A DNA stretch of 41,928 nt from DATAPD01 sp036265385 (GCA_036265385.1 DATAPD010000069.1:1-41928), one strand, 5' to 3'; shown: positions 1 through 8,942, counted from the stretch's first letter. Numbers and translations are program-made. Notes: generated from the sequence alone by a model not told the origin.

Positions 1-26
1 TAATTCACTTCGTTCTTAAAATTTGC

Positions 27-350
27 TCACGCGACCAACGACTTCTCGAAATGCTCACAGAGTGTCGTTTCGACCATGTAGTACTTGAAGATGATCGGGG
101 TTGTGAGGTAGGGTTTCAGGATTTCCTGAACTTTTGGAAACCACTCGCGCTCGTACATCTCTGCATTCTTCTTCTCCGTCCACAGGCTGATGGTCAGCAC
201 TTTTTCGGTCTTGATCTCGGGGAAGAATGGGAGTATTTCCAGAAAGCCATTCTGTTTCTTCAGAATAGGCAGAACCTCGTTTTTCACAACCTTGATGAAT
301 TCATCTTTCTTTTCCATTTTCGGCACGAACTCAAGAATACGGGCAAACAT
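27..350 (-). CDS. ABM-fold (antibiotic biosynthesis monooxygenase-like) small protein
   Basis: The 107-residue product has the size and pattern of single-domain dimeric alpha+beta barrel (ABM/DUF ferredoxin-like) proteins. It opens with a beta strand (MFARILEFVP). A helix with a 'FLEILPF' strand follows, then 'ISLWTEKKNAEMYE', which matches the usual 'W.s.e.a..y' region of the family. It has no signal peptide, so it is probably cytoplasmic. A good ribosome site (AAGGAGA) lies a few bases before the ATG at 350. The gene is cut off from the next gene by about 570 bases and looks monocistronic. Family members include oxygenases acting on quinones and heme, but many have no known substrate. The exact reaction here cannot be told from sequence. 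Confidence 0.75.
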   Translation of the reverse strand: MFARILEFVPKMEKKDEFIKVVKNEVLPILKKQNGFLEILPFFPEIKTEKVLTISLWTEKKNAEMYEREWFPKVQEILKPYLTTPIIFKYYMVETTLCEHFEKSLVA

Positions 351-919
351 GATGATTCTCCTTATTTTTCTTGTTTGTGAGTGGTTGATCTACGACCCGA
401 AAGCAGCCTCGTTGAAGGGCGGGGCACTCGGGGAAAGACTATCGTGTATTGGTCGCCGCAACAGTAGGACTACGGTCGAGGAATGTCAGTGACGTGTGAG
501 CGTCATGACCGTGATAGGGGGCAAGAAGGCCTAACAATTTTTATGGGTGCTCGGACTGGCGGCAATGCCGTAAGTCAGTGATGTGTTTCTTACATCTCTT
601 GTATGGATTTGATGACTGCACCTGATCGTAGGTAAGCCGCTTTTTGCGCAACGTGTGCGCAGCATTTCGCTCCATCTCACCATTGGCGTGGGAATGATCA
701 ACTCGCGAATTTCATTGTTAGAGAGCTTCTTCGCATCGTGAAATTCGGATAGAGAATAGCGTAACCAACGACCGAGATCAGGAAAACGGCTAAAGGCCCG
801 TGAAAATGTAGATGTGGCGATTGAAGAAGATTCCGGCACAAAGAAATGACACTCCGGGGTGTTCGAAGTATAAAAGCGTTTTGGCTTACTGTAGCGTCAC
901 TTTCTCGGAGTTGGATGCG
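351..919. other. Intergenic region with a decayed cytochrome c copy
   Basis: Between the ABM gene and the amidohydrolase there is no intact gene. Bases 351-560 show nothing I can assign. Bases of about 585-745 hold the decayed cytochrome fragment listed separately. The last part carries the amidohydrolase leader. Confidence 0.6.
585..745 (-). pseudogene. Decayed duplicate of the cytochrome c gene's 3' half
   Basis: Read on the minus strand, this stretch matches the 3' half of the intact cytochrome gene at 1978-2331. 'AKKLSNNEIRELI' corresponds to 'AKKLSDNQIRELI'. After a one-base deletion near 694, a second frame continues as 'NGEMERNAAHTL' and 'KKRLTYDQV', against 'NGEMERNATHTL' and 'KKRLTDDQV' in the intact copy. 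The DNA is clearly alike (for example, CATTTCGCTCCATCTCACC occurs in both). The CxxCH heme-binding half is not recognisable, and the tail has diverged. The copy is therefore a frameshifted and truncated relic. It lies on the other side of the amidohydrolase from the intact gene, in the same orientation. Confidence 0.8.
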
Positions 920-1981
920 ATGAATATCGACAGGCGAAGATTTGTGGCGGGGCTGGCTGCGGCAGGATTTGACGCTCTGCAGTGCTTTGGTGCTGAATCT
1001 CCCAAGTCATTTCTAGAACAGACAAGAAAGACCAGTCTGGTCGATGTACACCATCACTTCATTCCATCTTTTTACTTTTCCGAGAATCGTGAGCGTATCG
1101 CGCAAGCAGCAGGCGGCAGGATGCATCCCGCCTATCCGAGTTGGAGTTCTGAGCAGATGATTGCGGCGATGGATGCGCAGGGTGTCACACTTGCGATCCT
1201 TTCCCTAACCACGCCCGGCGTGTGGTTTGGTAACGCACAAGAAGCGACAAGAATGGCCCGCCGACTAAATGAATACGCTGCGGAGCTTATCCGAAGTCAT
1301 CCGGGTCGGCTTGGCCTATTTGCTGTAATCCCACTTCCCGATACTGAGAGCAGTCTCCATGAGATCGAATATGCCTACAGCGTAATCAAAGCAGATGGAA
1401 TCGGAATCATGACCAGTTACGATGACAAATGGCTCGGTGATCCCGTTTACAAACCCGTCTTTGAAGAACTGAACAGACGAAAAGCGGTCATTTTTGTGCA
1501 TCCTACAACGGGACTTTGCTGTCGAAACCTGCTGCCAGAGGTTAACCCGATAATGCTCGAAATTCCTCAAGACACAACTCGGGCGGTGGCGAATTTACTT
1601 TTCTCGGGGACGTTCACAAAATTCAAAGACATCAGGTTCATCTTTACCCACGCTGGCGGGAATGTGCCGATGACGGTCATCCGTATGCACGAGTATGGGG
1701 GCAAAAATATCACCGACAAAGTACCCAATGGAATCGAGTATGAAATCAGGAAGCTGTACTACGACATTGCGGGTACTGCCTACCGACCAGCCATCGCTGC
1801 ACTCACAGAGCTTGTTCCGTCCACGCAAATACTTTTCGGCAGTGATCATCCATTCATTCCCCTAGCTGAGACTGCACAAGGAATGACGAAACTCGGTTTT
1901 ACAGCGACAGATTTCCAGAAAGTCAGCCGCGACAACGCGCTCGCGCTGCTGCCGCAACAGAAGACCATTAGTGCCGCTTAG
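920..1981 (+). CDS. Amidohydrolase family 2 (ACMSD-like) protein with Tat signal
   Basis: The 353-residue product is a metal-dependent hydrolase or decarboxylase of the amidohydrolase-2/ACMSD family, which includes 6-methylsalicylate decarboxylase. The metal-binding HxH is in 'VDVHHHFIP' (residues 42-49). A conserved 'FTHAGG' supplies a later His, and the catalytic Asp is in 'LFGSDHPFIP'. The N-terminus 'MNIDRRRFVAGLAAAG' is a twin-arginine signal, so the protein is probably exported folded. I chose the ATG at 920 because it gives this signal and follows a GGAG site; the frame is open further upstream to 812. Its stop overlaps the stop of the convergent cytochrome gene. The substrate is unknown. 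Confidence 0.85.
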   Translation: MNIDRRRFVAGLAAAGFDALQCFGAESPKSFLEQTRKTSLVDVHHHFIPSFYFSENRERIAQAAGGRMHPAYPSWSSEQMIAAMDAQGVTLAILSLTTPGVWFGNAQEATRMARRLNEYAAELIRSHPGRLGLFAVIPLPDTESSLHEIEYAYSVIKADGIGIMTSYDDKWLGDPVYKPVFEELNRRKAVIFVHPTTGLCCRNLLPEVNPIMLEIPQDTTRAVANLLFSGTFTKFKDIRFIFTHAGGNVPMTVIRMHEYGGKNITDKVPNGIEYEIRKLYYDIAGTAYRPAIAALTELVPSTQILFGSDHPFIPLAETAQGMTKLGFTATDFQKVSRDNALALLPQQKTISAA

Positions 1982-2331
1982 TGCTGTACCCTTTGCATCT
2001 TTCGGATGTGCTTGATTATTTCATGAACTTGATCGTCAGTAAGGCGCTTCTTCAGTAACGTGTGGGTTGCATTTCGCTCCATCTCACCATTGGCGCGGGA
2101 AACGATCAACTCGCGGATTTGATTGTCAGAGAGCTTCTTCGCCTCATCTGAGACGAGGCTCGGCACATTCTTCGAAGGCTTGCCTTCTCCATTTCGCCCG
2201 TGGCATGGGGAGCACCTCGATTGATATAGATTCGTTTTCTGGTCAGCGGCAAAGGCAATCGAACAAAGGAAAACCGAAATCACCAGTGTGCCAATGCAGC
2301 CTCGTCGCCCGATCTGGGTGCATGTTTCCAT
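1978..2331 (-). CDS. Small secreted c-type cytochrome
   Basis: A 117-residue class I-like cytochrome c. A hydrophobic export signal (about residues 10-29, ending AFAAD) precedes the heme motif CSPCH (Cys40, Cys43, His44), followed by 'GRNGEGKPS', typical of small monoheme cytochromes. A Met in 'NGEMER' is the likely sixth heme ligand. It should act in periplasmic electron transfer. The frame is open to 2358, but the ATG at 2331 avoids overlap with the gene upstream, which ends 5 bases before it. It converges on the amidohydrolase with overlapping stops. A frameshifted second copy lies at about 585-745. Confidence 0.85.
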   Translation of the reverse strand: METCTQIGRRGCIGTLVISVFLCSIAFAADQKTNLYQSRCSPCHGRNGEGKPSKNVPSLVSDEAKKLSDNQIRELIVSRANGEMERNATHTLLKKRLTDDQVHEIIKHIRKMQRVQH

Positions 2332-2336
2332 CGTTC

Positions 2337-2564
2337 TCACATCCCGACAGGATGGCACTCACTTGACTCGCACTCTTCGTGGCTCAAAATTTCATCACGC
2401 CAAGCGATCAGGTCGAGTATCGTATCCACCGTCAGACCCGCACTTAACAAATCAACCATTTGCGAAATCGTGAATCCAGCTTGTTCGCCAGCGACGGCCA
2501 ATTTCTCAGCAGAATCGAGCAGATCAGGATGATTAGCAATAGGCGCGTGTGGACTAGCGAACAT
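2337..2564 (-). CDS. Small conserved-looking hypothetical protein
   Basis: A 75-residue acidic protein that I do not recognise. Its middle, 'AGFTISQMVDLLSAGLT' followed by 'VDTILDLIAWR', has a clean helical pattern. It reads like two repeats of an 'aGls...l.dLl' module. The ATG at 2564 follows a GAGGTG ribosome site; a GTG four codons upstream is the alternative start. It ends 5 bases before the cytochrome start, so the two are probably co-transcribed. No signal peptide or metal motif is visible. Confidence 0.55.
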   Translation of the reverse strand: MFASPHAPIANHPDLLDSAEKLAVAGEQAGFTISQMVDLLSAGLTVDTILDLIAWRDEILSHEECESSECHPVGM

Positions 2565-3161
2565 GGGGCACCTCACCCTCGCAGATCAAACGCAATTAAA
2601 ATCCACCAGCAACGCTGGAGCCTTGTTTTTAGCTAACTCCCTTTTCCGTCTCAGCCACTCCCGTATCGTTGAGGCTGAAACCGCTCTTCCGTGCATAGCT
2701 CCTCAAGGCGCTTACGTATATCCGCACCGAGCCAAGGTTGAAGCTGGCGGCAGTGCTCGCAATCAGCACTGTGCAATCTGAAGATAGTTAAGACGGTGCA
2801 AATAGCGCCTCTCACCTTCGAGAGCATCGGCCTCACCCCGATCTAGAGTGTCCCTTGTTCCGGCCAATGCGGCTGTGACGTAGCTCACGTAGTTTTGGGA
2901 CTCGATCTAGAATAGGAAAAAGAGAATGGCTAGGATCAACTGAACATAGCCTTAAAGAGGCTGCGTTCGAAATTCGATTGGGACGAGGCATAAGAGAGAC
3001 GACAGCCGCAAATGTGCCAGATTTGTGCCACAATTTTTGCCCTCCGCTGCCATGTTTACCAGTATTGCCAGCGTGCTGCTGTTCATTCCATGGAACTTAT
3101 TGAAACGGCTCGTCTGGCGGGAGTTTTCGGCTTACAGGTCCGGCTGCTGCAAATGCCGCTA
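2565..3161. other. Long gene-poor intergenic region
   Basis: About 600 bases separate the small gene at 2564 from the debranching enzyme end at 3162. The only hint of coding is a weak 61-codon minus-strand frame at 2651-2836, which contains 'CEHCRQLQPWLGADIRKRLEEL'. It has a CxxC pair and plausible helix, but a poor start (GTG, or ATG at 2827) and no clear ribosome site. The other frames here look like noise. This could be a decayed gene. I would not annotate it as functional. Confidence 0.4.
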
Positions 3162-5207
3162 TCATCCCACTACTACTTCGCCTTTCGACTCGGGAAGGGG
3201 CCGCGTTTTCGGAGCTTGGAACGTTAGCCCTTTTTCCGGCCGGATGCCGTGAATGTCCTCGACCGTGGCACGCAAGATTTCAGCAACGCTCCAAGCCTGC
3301 GCAATGCAACCTACTGGCCGATGAGGATGGTCGCCATCGAAGATTTCAGAAATATGCTCGAGCCCGGCTTCCAAGAGATGTTGTTTCAGGGGAGCTAACC
3401 ACAGTGCTGCCTGGCGAACCGTGGGTTCGGTTCGCCCGTGCACTTTGAAATACGCAGTGATGAATGCGCCCATCAGCCACGGCCACACTGTCCCCTGATG
3501 ATAAGCACTATCTCGAGTTCTTCCGTCTCCTGTGTAACGTCCGCGGTACTGAGGATCGCTGGGCGCGAGACTTCGTAGACCATAAGGCGTGAGTAGATGC
3601 TGTTGTACGGTGTCCACCACCTGTTTCGCGCGATCCGAGTTGAGCATGCTGTGTGAGAGGCTCACTGCAAAAATTTGATTCGGACGAATGCTCGCATCGG
3701 GAGGGCCTCCGTTCACCACGTCGTACAGGTAGCCTCCTTTTTCGTTCCAGAGCAGGCGGTTGAAACTCCACTTGGTGAGCGCAGCCATGCTGTTGTAGCG
3801 TTTCCGTCTAGTCTCATCGCCGAACTGAGCAGCCAACTCCTCCGTTACGCAGATCGCGTTATACCAGAGCGCCTGGATTTCTACTGCTTTGCCGCGCCGC
3901 GGTGTGACTACCCAATCACCGACCTTGGCATCCATCCATGTGAGTTGAACGCCGGCTTCGCCGGAATTGAGAAGCCCATTTGCATCCAACTTGATGCCGA
4001 AACGGGTTCCACGAACATGCCATTCGATGATGTCGGTCAGCACCTCGTAGAGTTCACTCTGAATGAACAGCAGATCGCCCGAGTAAGCCAGGTATGCTCG
4101 GACGGCTTCAAAGAACCATAGAGTTGCATCGACTGTGTTGTATTCGGGTGTCTCGCCGGCATCAGGGAAACGGTTCGGCAGCATGCCCTGGTCCACACTC
4201 CTGGCAAAGGTGCGAAGAATTCCCCGCGCTACATCGAAGCGCTTAGTTGGAAGGGTGAGACCGGGAAGCGCAATCATTGTGTCGCGGCCCCAATCACTGA
4301 ACCAATGATATCCGGCGATAATACTTTTCTCGTTACCACGTGACACTATGTACTGATCAGCTGCAGCGGTCAGGAGTGTTACGAACTCATCTGGCACCGG
4401 CGAGCGCTGTGCGTTCTGTTCACGGCGTCGGATTTCATTCTGACGATATTCCTCTGCCGTACCCTTCATTTGCTGCTCTAGCGAAGCGATGATGCTGACG
4501 CGCGGCTCCGAATTCAGATCGAATTCCAGAACGCAAGGATTAAATAAGTCTTCCGTAAAATCGAGACCACGTTCACGTTCCCACTCGTATTCGAAGCTCC
4601 GATACCAATAACCAGCGCTCTCGCTGCTGATGGCATTGCTTGCGAGATAGAGAGCAGGAAGGCCGGTGTAGGGAGAGAAGCTGATGAATCCCGGCCCTTT
4701 GCTGATCTGTGCGTTGATTGCGCCGTTCTCATGTGTAAGGCTGTGATAATCACGAAACGCAATTAGTGGACACAATTCCAATCGCAGATTAGCCTGCGGC
4801 GTTCCGCGCACGACCCGGTATTCCACGACAGTAGTGTTCTCTCCATGAACCATGAATACCGTTTTCTCGATTTCAATACCCTCAACCTCGAAAGTGAAAG
4901 TTGGAAATGGATCAAGGCGAAACTGTTTTAGCAACCGAAAGCCCTCAGGGTGCACGGTGCCCGGATAACGATTTGTACTCAACTCAACTCGGCGATCGCC
5001 GATGATGAGAGTTTCCTCTAGTTTCGACAGCAGGACGAGTCGGCCAACCGGAGGCTTTGTCGCCGCGATCAGTAGCCCGTGATACCTGCGGGTGTTACAT
5101 CCGTTGATGCTCGCCGAGGCAAATCCGCCTATGCCATTCGTCTCAAGCCACTCACGGCCATTGCTGATGTCCAGGTTGGGACAAATGTCTTCTGCAAAAC
5201 GAATCAT
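3162..5207 (-). CDS. Glycogen debranching enzyme, GH133 amylo-alpha-1,6-glucosidase
   Basis: The 681-residue product has the bacterial/archaeal GDE architecture. The N-terminal domain starts with 'EWLETNGIGGFASASI' and 'NTRRYHGLLIAA' (residues 19-50). An (alpha/alpha)6 catalytic domain follows from about residue 270. Its hallmarks are 'GYHWFSDWGRDTMIALPGL', 'NTVDATLWFFEA', 'LTWMDAKVGDWVVTPR' and 'YHQGTVWPWLMGAF'. The enzyme hydrolyses alpha-1,6 branch glucose from glycogen or limit dextrin, releasing free glucose. No signal peptide is seen, so it is cytoplasmic. Its ATG overlaps the NDH-2 stop (ATGA), indicating translational coupling and the last place in the minus-strand run. The length is normal. 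Confidence 0.93.
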   Translation of the reverse strand: MIRFAEDICPNLDISNGREWLETNGIGGFASASINGCNTRRYHGLLIAATKPPVGRLVLLSKLEETLIIGDRRVELSTNRYPGTVHPEGFRLLKQFRLDPFPTFTFEVEGIEIEKTVFMVHGENTTVVEYRVVRGTPQANLRLELCPLIAFRDYHSLTHENGAINAQISKGPGFISFSPYTGLPALYLASNAISSESAGYWYRSFEYEWERERGLDFTEDLFNPCVLEFDLNSEPRVSIIASLEQQMKGTAEEYRQNEIRRREQNAQRSPVPDEFVTLLTAAADQYIVSRGNEKSIIAGYHWFSDWGRDTMIALPGLTLPTKRFDVARGILRTFARSVDQGMLPNRFPDAGETPEYNTVDATLWFFEAVRAYLAYSGDLLFIQSELYEVLTDIIEWHVRGTRFGIKLDANGLLNSGEAGVQLTWMDAKVGDWVVTPRRGKAVEIQALWYNAICVTEELAAQFGDETRRKRYNSMAALTKWSFNRLLWNEKGGYLYDVVNGGPPDASIRPNQIFAVSLSHSMLNSDRAKQVVDTVQQHLLTPYGLRSLAPSDPQYRGRYTGDGRTRDSAYHQGTVWPWLMGAFITAYFKVHGRTEPTVRQAALWLAPLKQHLLEAGLEHISEIFDGDHPHRPVGCIAQAWSVAEILRATVEDIHGIRPEKGLTFQAPKTRPLPESKGEVVVG

Positions 5208-6565
5208 GGAATGCTCTCCAGAACAGGAATCGCTTTCACATTGTCGAGCGATGTGCTCTCAAGTTCGATTTCATTGCTGTGAGAGACGCTCGGTGCACGA
5301 AACGTTTGAAACTGCACCAGATCCTTGGTAAACAGCAAATCCAGCGTCCAGTCGAGAGCAACTCGAAGCTTTTTCTCAAAGCGCGGAAGTTTACTCAGAT
5401 ATATCGTTCGCCACATCCACCACGCCACGAATCCCGAGAAGTTGATTCCAAAGATGTTCCCCACGCCTGTGCGACGTCCGATAGCCGCAAGTTGCCCGAT
5501 CGTGGCGAATGAAAAGGGCTTCAGCGCTCGACCGTGCACGCTCGCGATCAGATTGTTGGCCAGAGTCTTTCCTTCCCGCAGGGCGTGTTGCGCGGTCGGA
5601 GGATGATATTGCCCCGACTTACTGTCAGGCACCAGCGCACAATCGCCAAGCGCCCAAACTCCTGGCCATCCAGGAACACGCAGCATCTCATCCACTTTCA
5701 GTCGGCCTCGTTCTTTCATGCAAGGCAGGGCTTCTAACGCGGGGTTTGGAGAGGTGCCAGCAGTCCAGATCAGGGCCTTGCTCTCAATCATCTCGCCATT
5801 ATCCAGATGAACCTTGCTACCGTTGACTCGCGATACCCGAGTATTCACCAGAATTTCGACTCCCCGTTCGGCCAACTTCTTCTCAGCGTAGCGGCCCAGC
5901 TTTTCGCCAAGTTCCGGAAGAATCACCTTGCCGGGATGTACGAGCACAACTCGCAACATGCTTTCAGTAAGGGTGGCGTAGTATCGGATGGCTTCGCGAA
6001 GAAAATCATTGATGCCAGCGATTGTCTCGACGCCAGCGAAACCGCCGCCCGCCACGACGAAAGTGAGCAGAGGGCGACGCACATCAGCAGAACACTCGGT
6101 GCTTGCTTCCTCCAGATGTGCGATGAGGCGATTACGCAGGTGAATCGCATCCCCTAGCGTCTTCATCGTGAGGGCGCGCTGTTCAAGACCGTGTAGATTG
6201 AAGAAATTCGTGATCGAGCCGAGGCCAATCACCAGATGGTCGTAGGAAAGCTGATGATGGTGATGATCAAAACCGTGTGAAACGGTAACCACTTTCTGCT
6301 CAAGGTCGATTTTCTCAACTTCCCCAGCGAAGAAGTTAATGCGTTTCAGCAGCTTTCGTACAGGATTCACGATATTGGTGAGATCAAGATCACTGGCCGC
6401 GACCTCGTGCAACATGGGCGTGAAGAGGAAGAAGTTATCACGGTTTACAAGTGTGATTTCAATATTCGGATCACGAGCCAGAGTGTCATCCAGGTGCATG
6501 GCTGCATGGAGTCCGGCAAAACCGCCGCCCAGGATTAAAATCCGTGTTTTCTCCCTTGCTCCCAC
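5204..6565 (-). CDS. ndh: Type II NADH:quinone dehydrogenase (NDH-2)
   Basis: A 453-residue FAD-dependent pyridine nucleotide-disulfide oxidoreductase. The FAD-binding 'ILGGGFAGLHAA' is at residues 11-22. The NAD-binding 'VVAGGGFAGVETI' follows near residue 170. 'ALGDCA' with 'PPTAQHALREG' forms the second FAD contact. The C-terminal amphipathic tail 'FVAWWMWRTIYLSKLP' is the usual membrane anchor of NDH-2. It should oxidise cytoplasmic NADH and reduce quinone without pumping protons. The start is GTG at 6565 behind a GAGAAGG site. It lies 28 bases after the glucose dehydrogenase and overlaps the debranching gene. This position suggests that it recycles NADH made by the dehydrogenase. Confidence 0.9.
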   Translation of the reverse strand: MGAREKTRILILGGGFAGLHAAMHLDDTLARDPNIEITLVNRDNFFLFTPMLHEVAASDLDLTNIVNPVRKLLKRINFFAGEVEKIDLEQKVVTVSHGFDHHHHQLSYDHLVIGLGSITNFFNLHGLEQRALTMKTLGDAIHLRNRLIAHLEEASTECSADVRRPLLTFVVAGGGFAGVETIAGINDFLREAIRYYATLTESMLRVVLVHPGKVILPELGEKLGRYAEKKLAERGVEILVNTRVSRVNGSKVHLDNGEMIESKALIWTAGTSPNPALEALPCMKERGRLKVDEMLRVPGWPGVWALGDCALVPDSKSGQYHPPTAQHALREGKTLANNLIASVHGRALKPFSFATIGQLAAIGRRTGVGNIFGINFSGFVAWWMWRTIYLSKLPRFEKKLRVALDWTLDLLFTKDLVQFQTFRAPSVSHSNEIELESTSLDNVKAIPVLESIP

Positions 6566-6593
6566 AGCCTTCTCCCATTCAGCGCGCTTGGAA

Positions 6594-7697
6594 TTAAAGT
6601 TCCGCTACCTCACAGAACACCTTGATCGATCCGTTCGGATTGATGAGTTTCCTAAAGAGTTCAGCATAATTCTCCAATCCCCGAACCGGATCTGTGAGCA
6701 GCCGGCTCAGCCAGCCCGGATACTCTGCCTCAGCCTGAGAAATGTCCCGCACTCCCATCTCGAAATATTCTCGGTTGGCATTGACGGTCCCAACCATAAC
6801 CTTATTGCCGAGCACGAACTCCAGATTGATGCGATCAGCTGGCACCTGAATGATGCGATCGCCTCCAGTTACACTCGACAACACCAGAACCCCGTTCTTA
6901 CCGAGTGCCTGCATGCTGTCGAAGACAACGCCGGAATTACCGGTCGCTTCGAAAATCAAGTCGAAGGGACCGAATTGCTTCCCACCTTCGATAATAGGCA
7001 GGTCTTGTGTAATCACGTAACGCGCGCCAACTGCTTCGATCAGTTCGGCGTTTAGGTTTGGTTTGCTGTTACGAGCGAAAGTCGTAACCTCAATACCGCG
7101 CAAACACAAGACCAGGGTCGCGAGCAAGCCAATCGTGCCCGCGCCCATCACGGCGGCGCGGCGTGGCCGCCATACTTTCAATCGGCGCTGGATCTCATAG
7201 GCCTGATGTATTCCTTTCTCCACTACCGTAAGAGGCTCGAGCAACACGCCAACGTGCTTTAAACCTTGCGGTACCTTGACGATGAACTCGGCGTCATCCA
7301 CGTAATACTCCGTGAGGAAGCCATGGCGCAGATTGATGCCTCGTTCGAAGTAAGTGTCATCGGTGGTCATATCATTCGTGCCGATCAGGTCGTAAATGCT
7401 GTGCCCCGGGCGCCGGACTGTCGCCACCACGTAGTCGCCCGGCTTGAATTCCGTCACATTCGCTCCGACAGCTTCTACTCTTCCAAACCCTTCATGGCCT
7501 ATCACGAGAAAGTCGAATCCCGAGGGCGCTGCCCCATACTCGGCAGCATTGATTTCCTTGTCGGTGCCGTCTACGCCCACCCGCAGAACCTTGACCAGGA
7601 CGCCCCGACCGTTAGGAATGTCATCCAACGAAGGCTGCTTTAAGTCCGCCAAGTGAACGCTGTTCACTTTCCCGGGAATCACACTGATTGCTTTCAT
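6594..7697 (-). CDS. Glucose 1-dehydrogenase, zinc-dependent MDR family (haloarchaeal type)
   Basis: The 367-residue medium-chain dehydrogenase resembles archaeal glucose dehydrogenases. 'LRVGVDGTDKEI' (residues 38-49) carries Asp43 where most alcohol dehydrogenases have a Cys zinc ligand, as in haloarchaeal enzymes. 'IGHEGFGRV' gives His68 and Glu69. The nucleotide-binding 'AVMGAGTIGLLATL' is in the middle. The expected reaction is oxidation of glucose to gluconolactone with NAD(P). The ATG at 7697 has a GAGAGGA site. It is followed by NDH-2 after 28 bases and preceded by a 214-base gap, so it may have its own promoter. Related sugars as substrates cannot be excluded. Confidence 0.88.
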   Translation of the reverse strand: MKAISVIPGKVNSVHLADLKQPSLDDIPNGRGVLVKVLRVGVDGTDKEINAAEYGAAPSGFDFLVIGHEGFGRVEAVGANVTEFKPGDYVVATVRRPGHSIYDLIGTNDMTTDDTYFERGINLRHGFLTEYYVDDAEFIVKVPQGLKHVGVLLEPLTVVEKGIHQAYEIQRRLKVWRPRRAAVMGAGTIGLLATLVLCLRGIEVTTFARNSKPNLNAELIEAVGARYVITQDLPIIEGGKQFGPFDLIFEATGNSGVVFDSMQALGKNGVLVLSSVTGGDRIIQVPADRINLEFVLGNKVMVGTVNANREYFEMGVRDISQAEAEYPGWLSRLLTDPVRGLENYAELFRKLINPNGSIKVFCEVAEL

Positions 7698-7911
7698 TTG
7701 TTTCCTCTCAAGTTGTTACTGCCATCCCAGATCGGCCGACATCCGGTTGTCTCGTAAGGCTGTTTGCGCGATGTCGTTTCCACTGTTTTTCTCAGAACTC
7801 GCTTCTTCGCCCATACTTTGGAGCGGTGTTGGTAATACTCGATACTCAAGCTGAAGACGGAGCTTACCCGTTGCAGCCAGTTGAAGAATTCCTCGGCTCA
7901 TGTGCGTTCTC

Positions 7912-8940
7912 TTACTTTTCTTGAATTAGGATTGCGTGCCCGTCAGGATCCCGAACCATGAATGCACTTCGAAATCCCAACTGGCCATCCGATTCTGCTA
8001 CTGCCCGGGAAGATACAAACTCCGCATGCGCAAGAACGAATTTCTTGGCGGCGGCCTGAGCGTTGGAAGTGACCACTTCCGTCTGGCGATGGATGATATC
8101 GTTCGAGCGCTCATCGACAGGGAAGGGCTGACCACTGCGTGGAGCCAAATACTCAAGCAACTCGATTCCGGGACCGGTCTGGGGCCGAAGAGATGTGATA
8201 CGGAGGTGTGCCCCAAAAACGTTGTTCAGGTGTTCCTGCTCTGTACCGTAATTTTCGCTTTCTCCCGTTATGCGAAGGCCCAAAAGGTCCCGATAAAACT
8301 TCAAACTCAGAGTAGTATCTCCGACAACAATTGCGGTGTGATCGATTCCGAGGAAGAGCTCGTGCGATTTGCGGTGCCACTTTCCGAGACCTTTGCCGGC
8401 AGGAAACTCGAGAATTTCAAGTGGGTGTCCATCCGGATCTTTGAAGTAAAACGCGCGGATACCTCCGGCGTTCCTGTTCCAAAAGGGAAGTTGCTGAGGC
8501 CCGGAAGAAGCGTGTTCAGCCTTATTCTTGCGAAGCCAGGAATACGCCTGATCCATATCCGAAACAACGATTGCAACATGCTGAAATGACCGGTCGTTGC
8601 TACGGGTGTCCGCGGGAATCGGACGTCCTTTGGGCGCCAGGTACTCAGTCAACTGTATGTATTCATCCCCCAGCCTCATTCGAACCACGCGCATACGCAA
8701 GCCAAACACGCCCTCGAGATGTTCGTAAGTTTCACCTGTGACCTCGGTGTCTGAAATTTTCTCGAAATGCAAGACACGTGAGTAGAAGTCGGCTGCACGG
8801 TCTGCATCGGACACCGTCATGTTGACCGCGTCAACGGCGGACGCCAATGGCACGGCTGACTCTTGAGCAAGCGTGGTACTCGCACAAATCAACCAGACGA
8901 CCAGAACTGCTCGCCAACGAAGTAGGGTTTCGTTAGTCAT
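7912..8940 (-). CDS. Secreted protein with two glyoxalase/VOC domains
   Basis: The 342-residue protein begins with a signal peptide (about residues 9-25, ending TTLAQ). Two vicinal oxygen chelate domains follow, at about 34-180 and 198-342. Each has a 'D.t.l.v.D...a..FY...L' start ('MTVSDADRAADFYSRVL', 'IVVGDTTLSLKFYRDLLG') and a 'F.rDPDGH' end ('YFKDPDGHPLEI', 'MVRDPDGHAILI'). VOC pairs form a metal site used by dioxygenases, glyoxalases and isomerases. The substrate is unknown. It starts 2 bases after the GMC oxidoreductase stop, so the two are probably one transcript. It may act on an oxidised product of that enzyme. Confidence 0.85.
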   Translation of the reverse strand: MTNETLLRWRAVLVVWLICASTTLAQESAVPLASAVDAVNMTVSDADRAADFYSRVLHFEKISDTEVTGETYEHLEGVFGLRMRVVRMRLGDEYIQLTEYLAPKGRPIPADTRSNDRSFQHVAIVVSDMDQAYSWLRKNKAEHASSGPQQLPFWNRNAGGIRAFYFKDPDGHPLEILEFPAGKGLGKWHRKSHELFLGIDHTAIVVGDTTLSLKFYRDLLGLRITGESENYGTEQEHLNNVFGAHLRITSLRPQTGPGIELLEYLAPRSGQPFPVDERSNDIIHRQTEVVTSNAQAAAKKFVLAHAEFVSSRAVAESDGQLGFRSAFMVRDPDGHAILIQEK

Positions 8941-8942
8941 CG

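Noticed and set aside
455..464. GCCGCAACAG matches the end of the amidohydrolase gene (1951-1960), as if a lost amidohydrolase copy lay left of the cytochrome relic.
   Set aside because: Only ten bases match, and the offset differs by about 90 bases from that of the cytochrome alignment. It is probably chance.
2833..3033. Minus-strand frame of 66 codons.
   Set aside because: Arg/Ser/Leu-rich composition, no ribosome site and no domain.
7716..7901. Minus-strand frame of 61 codons between the VOC and glucose dehydrogenase genes.
   Set aside because: No ribosome site and no recognisable pattern. More likely leader sequence of the dehydrogenase.
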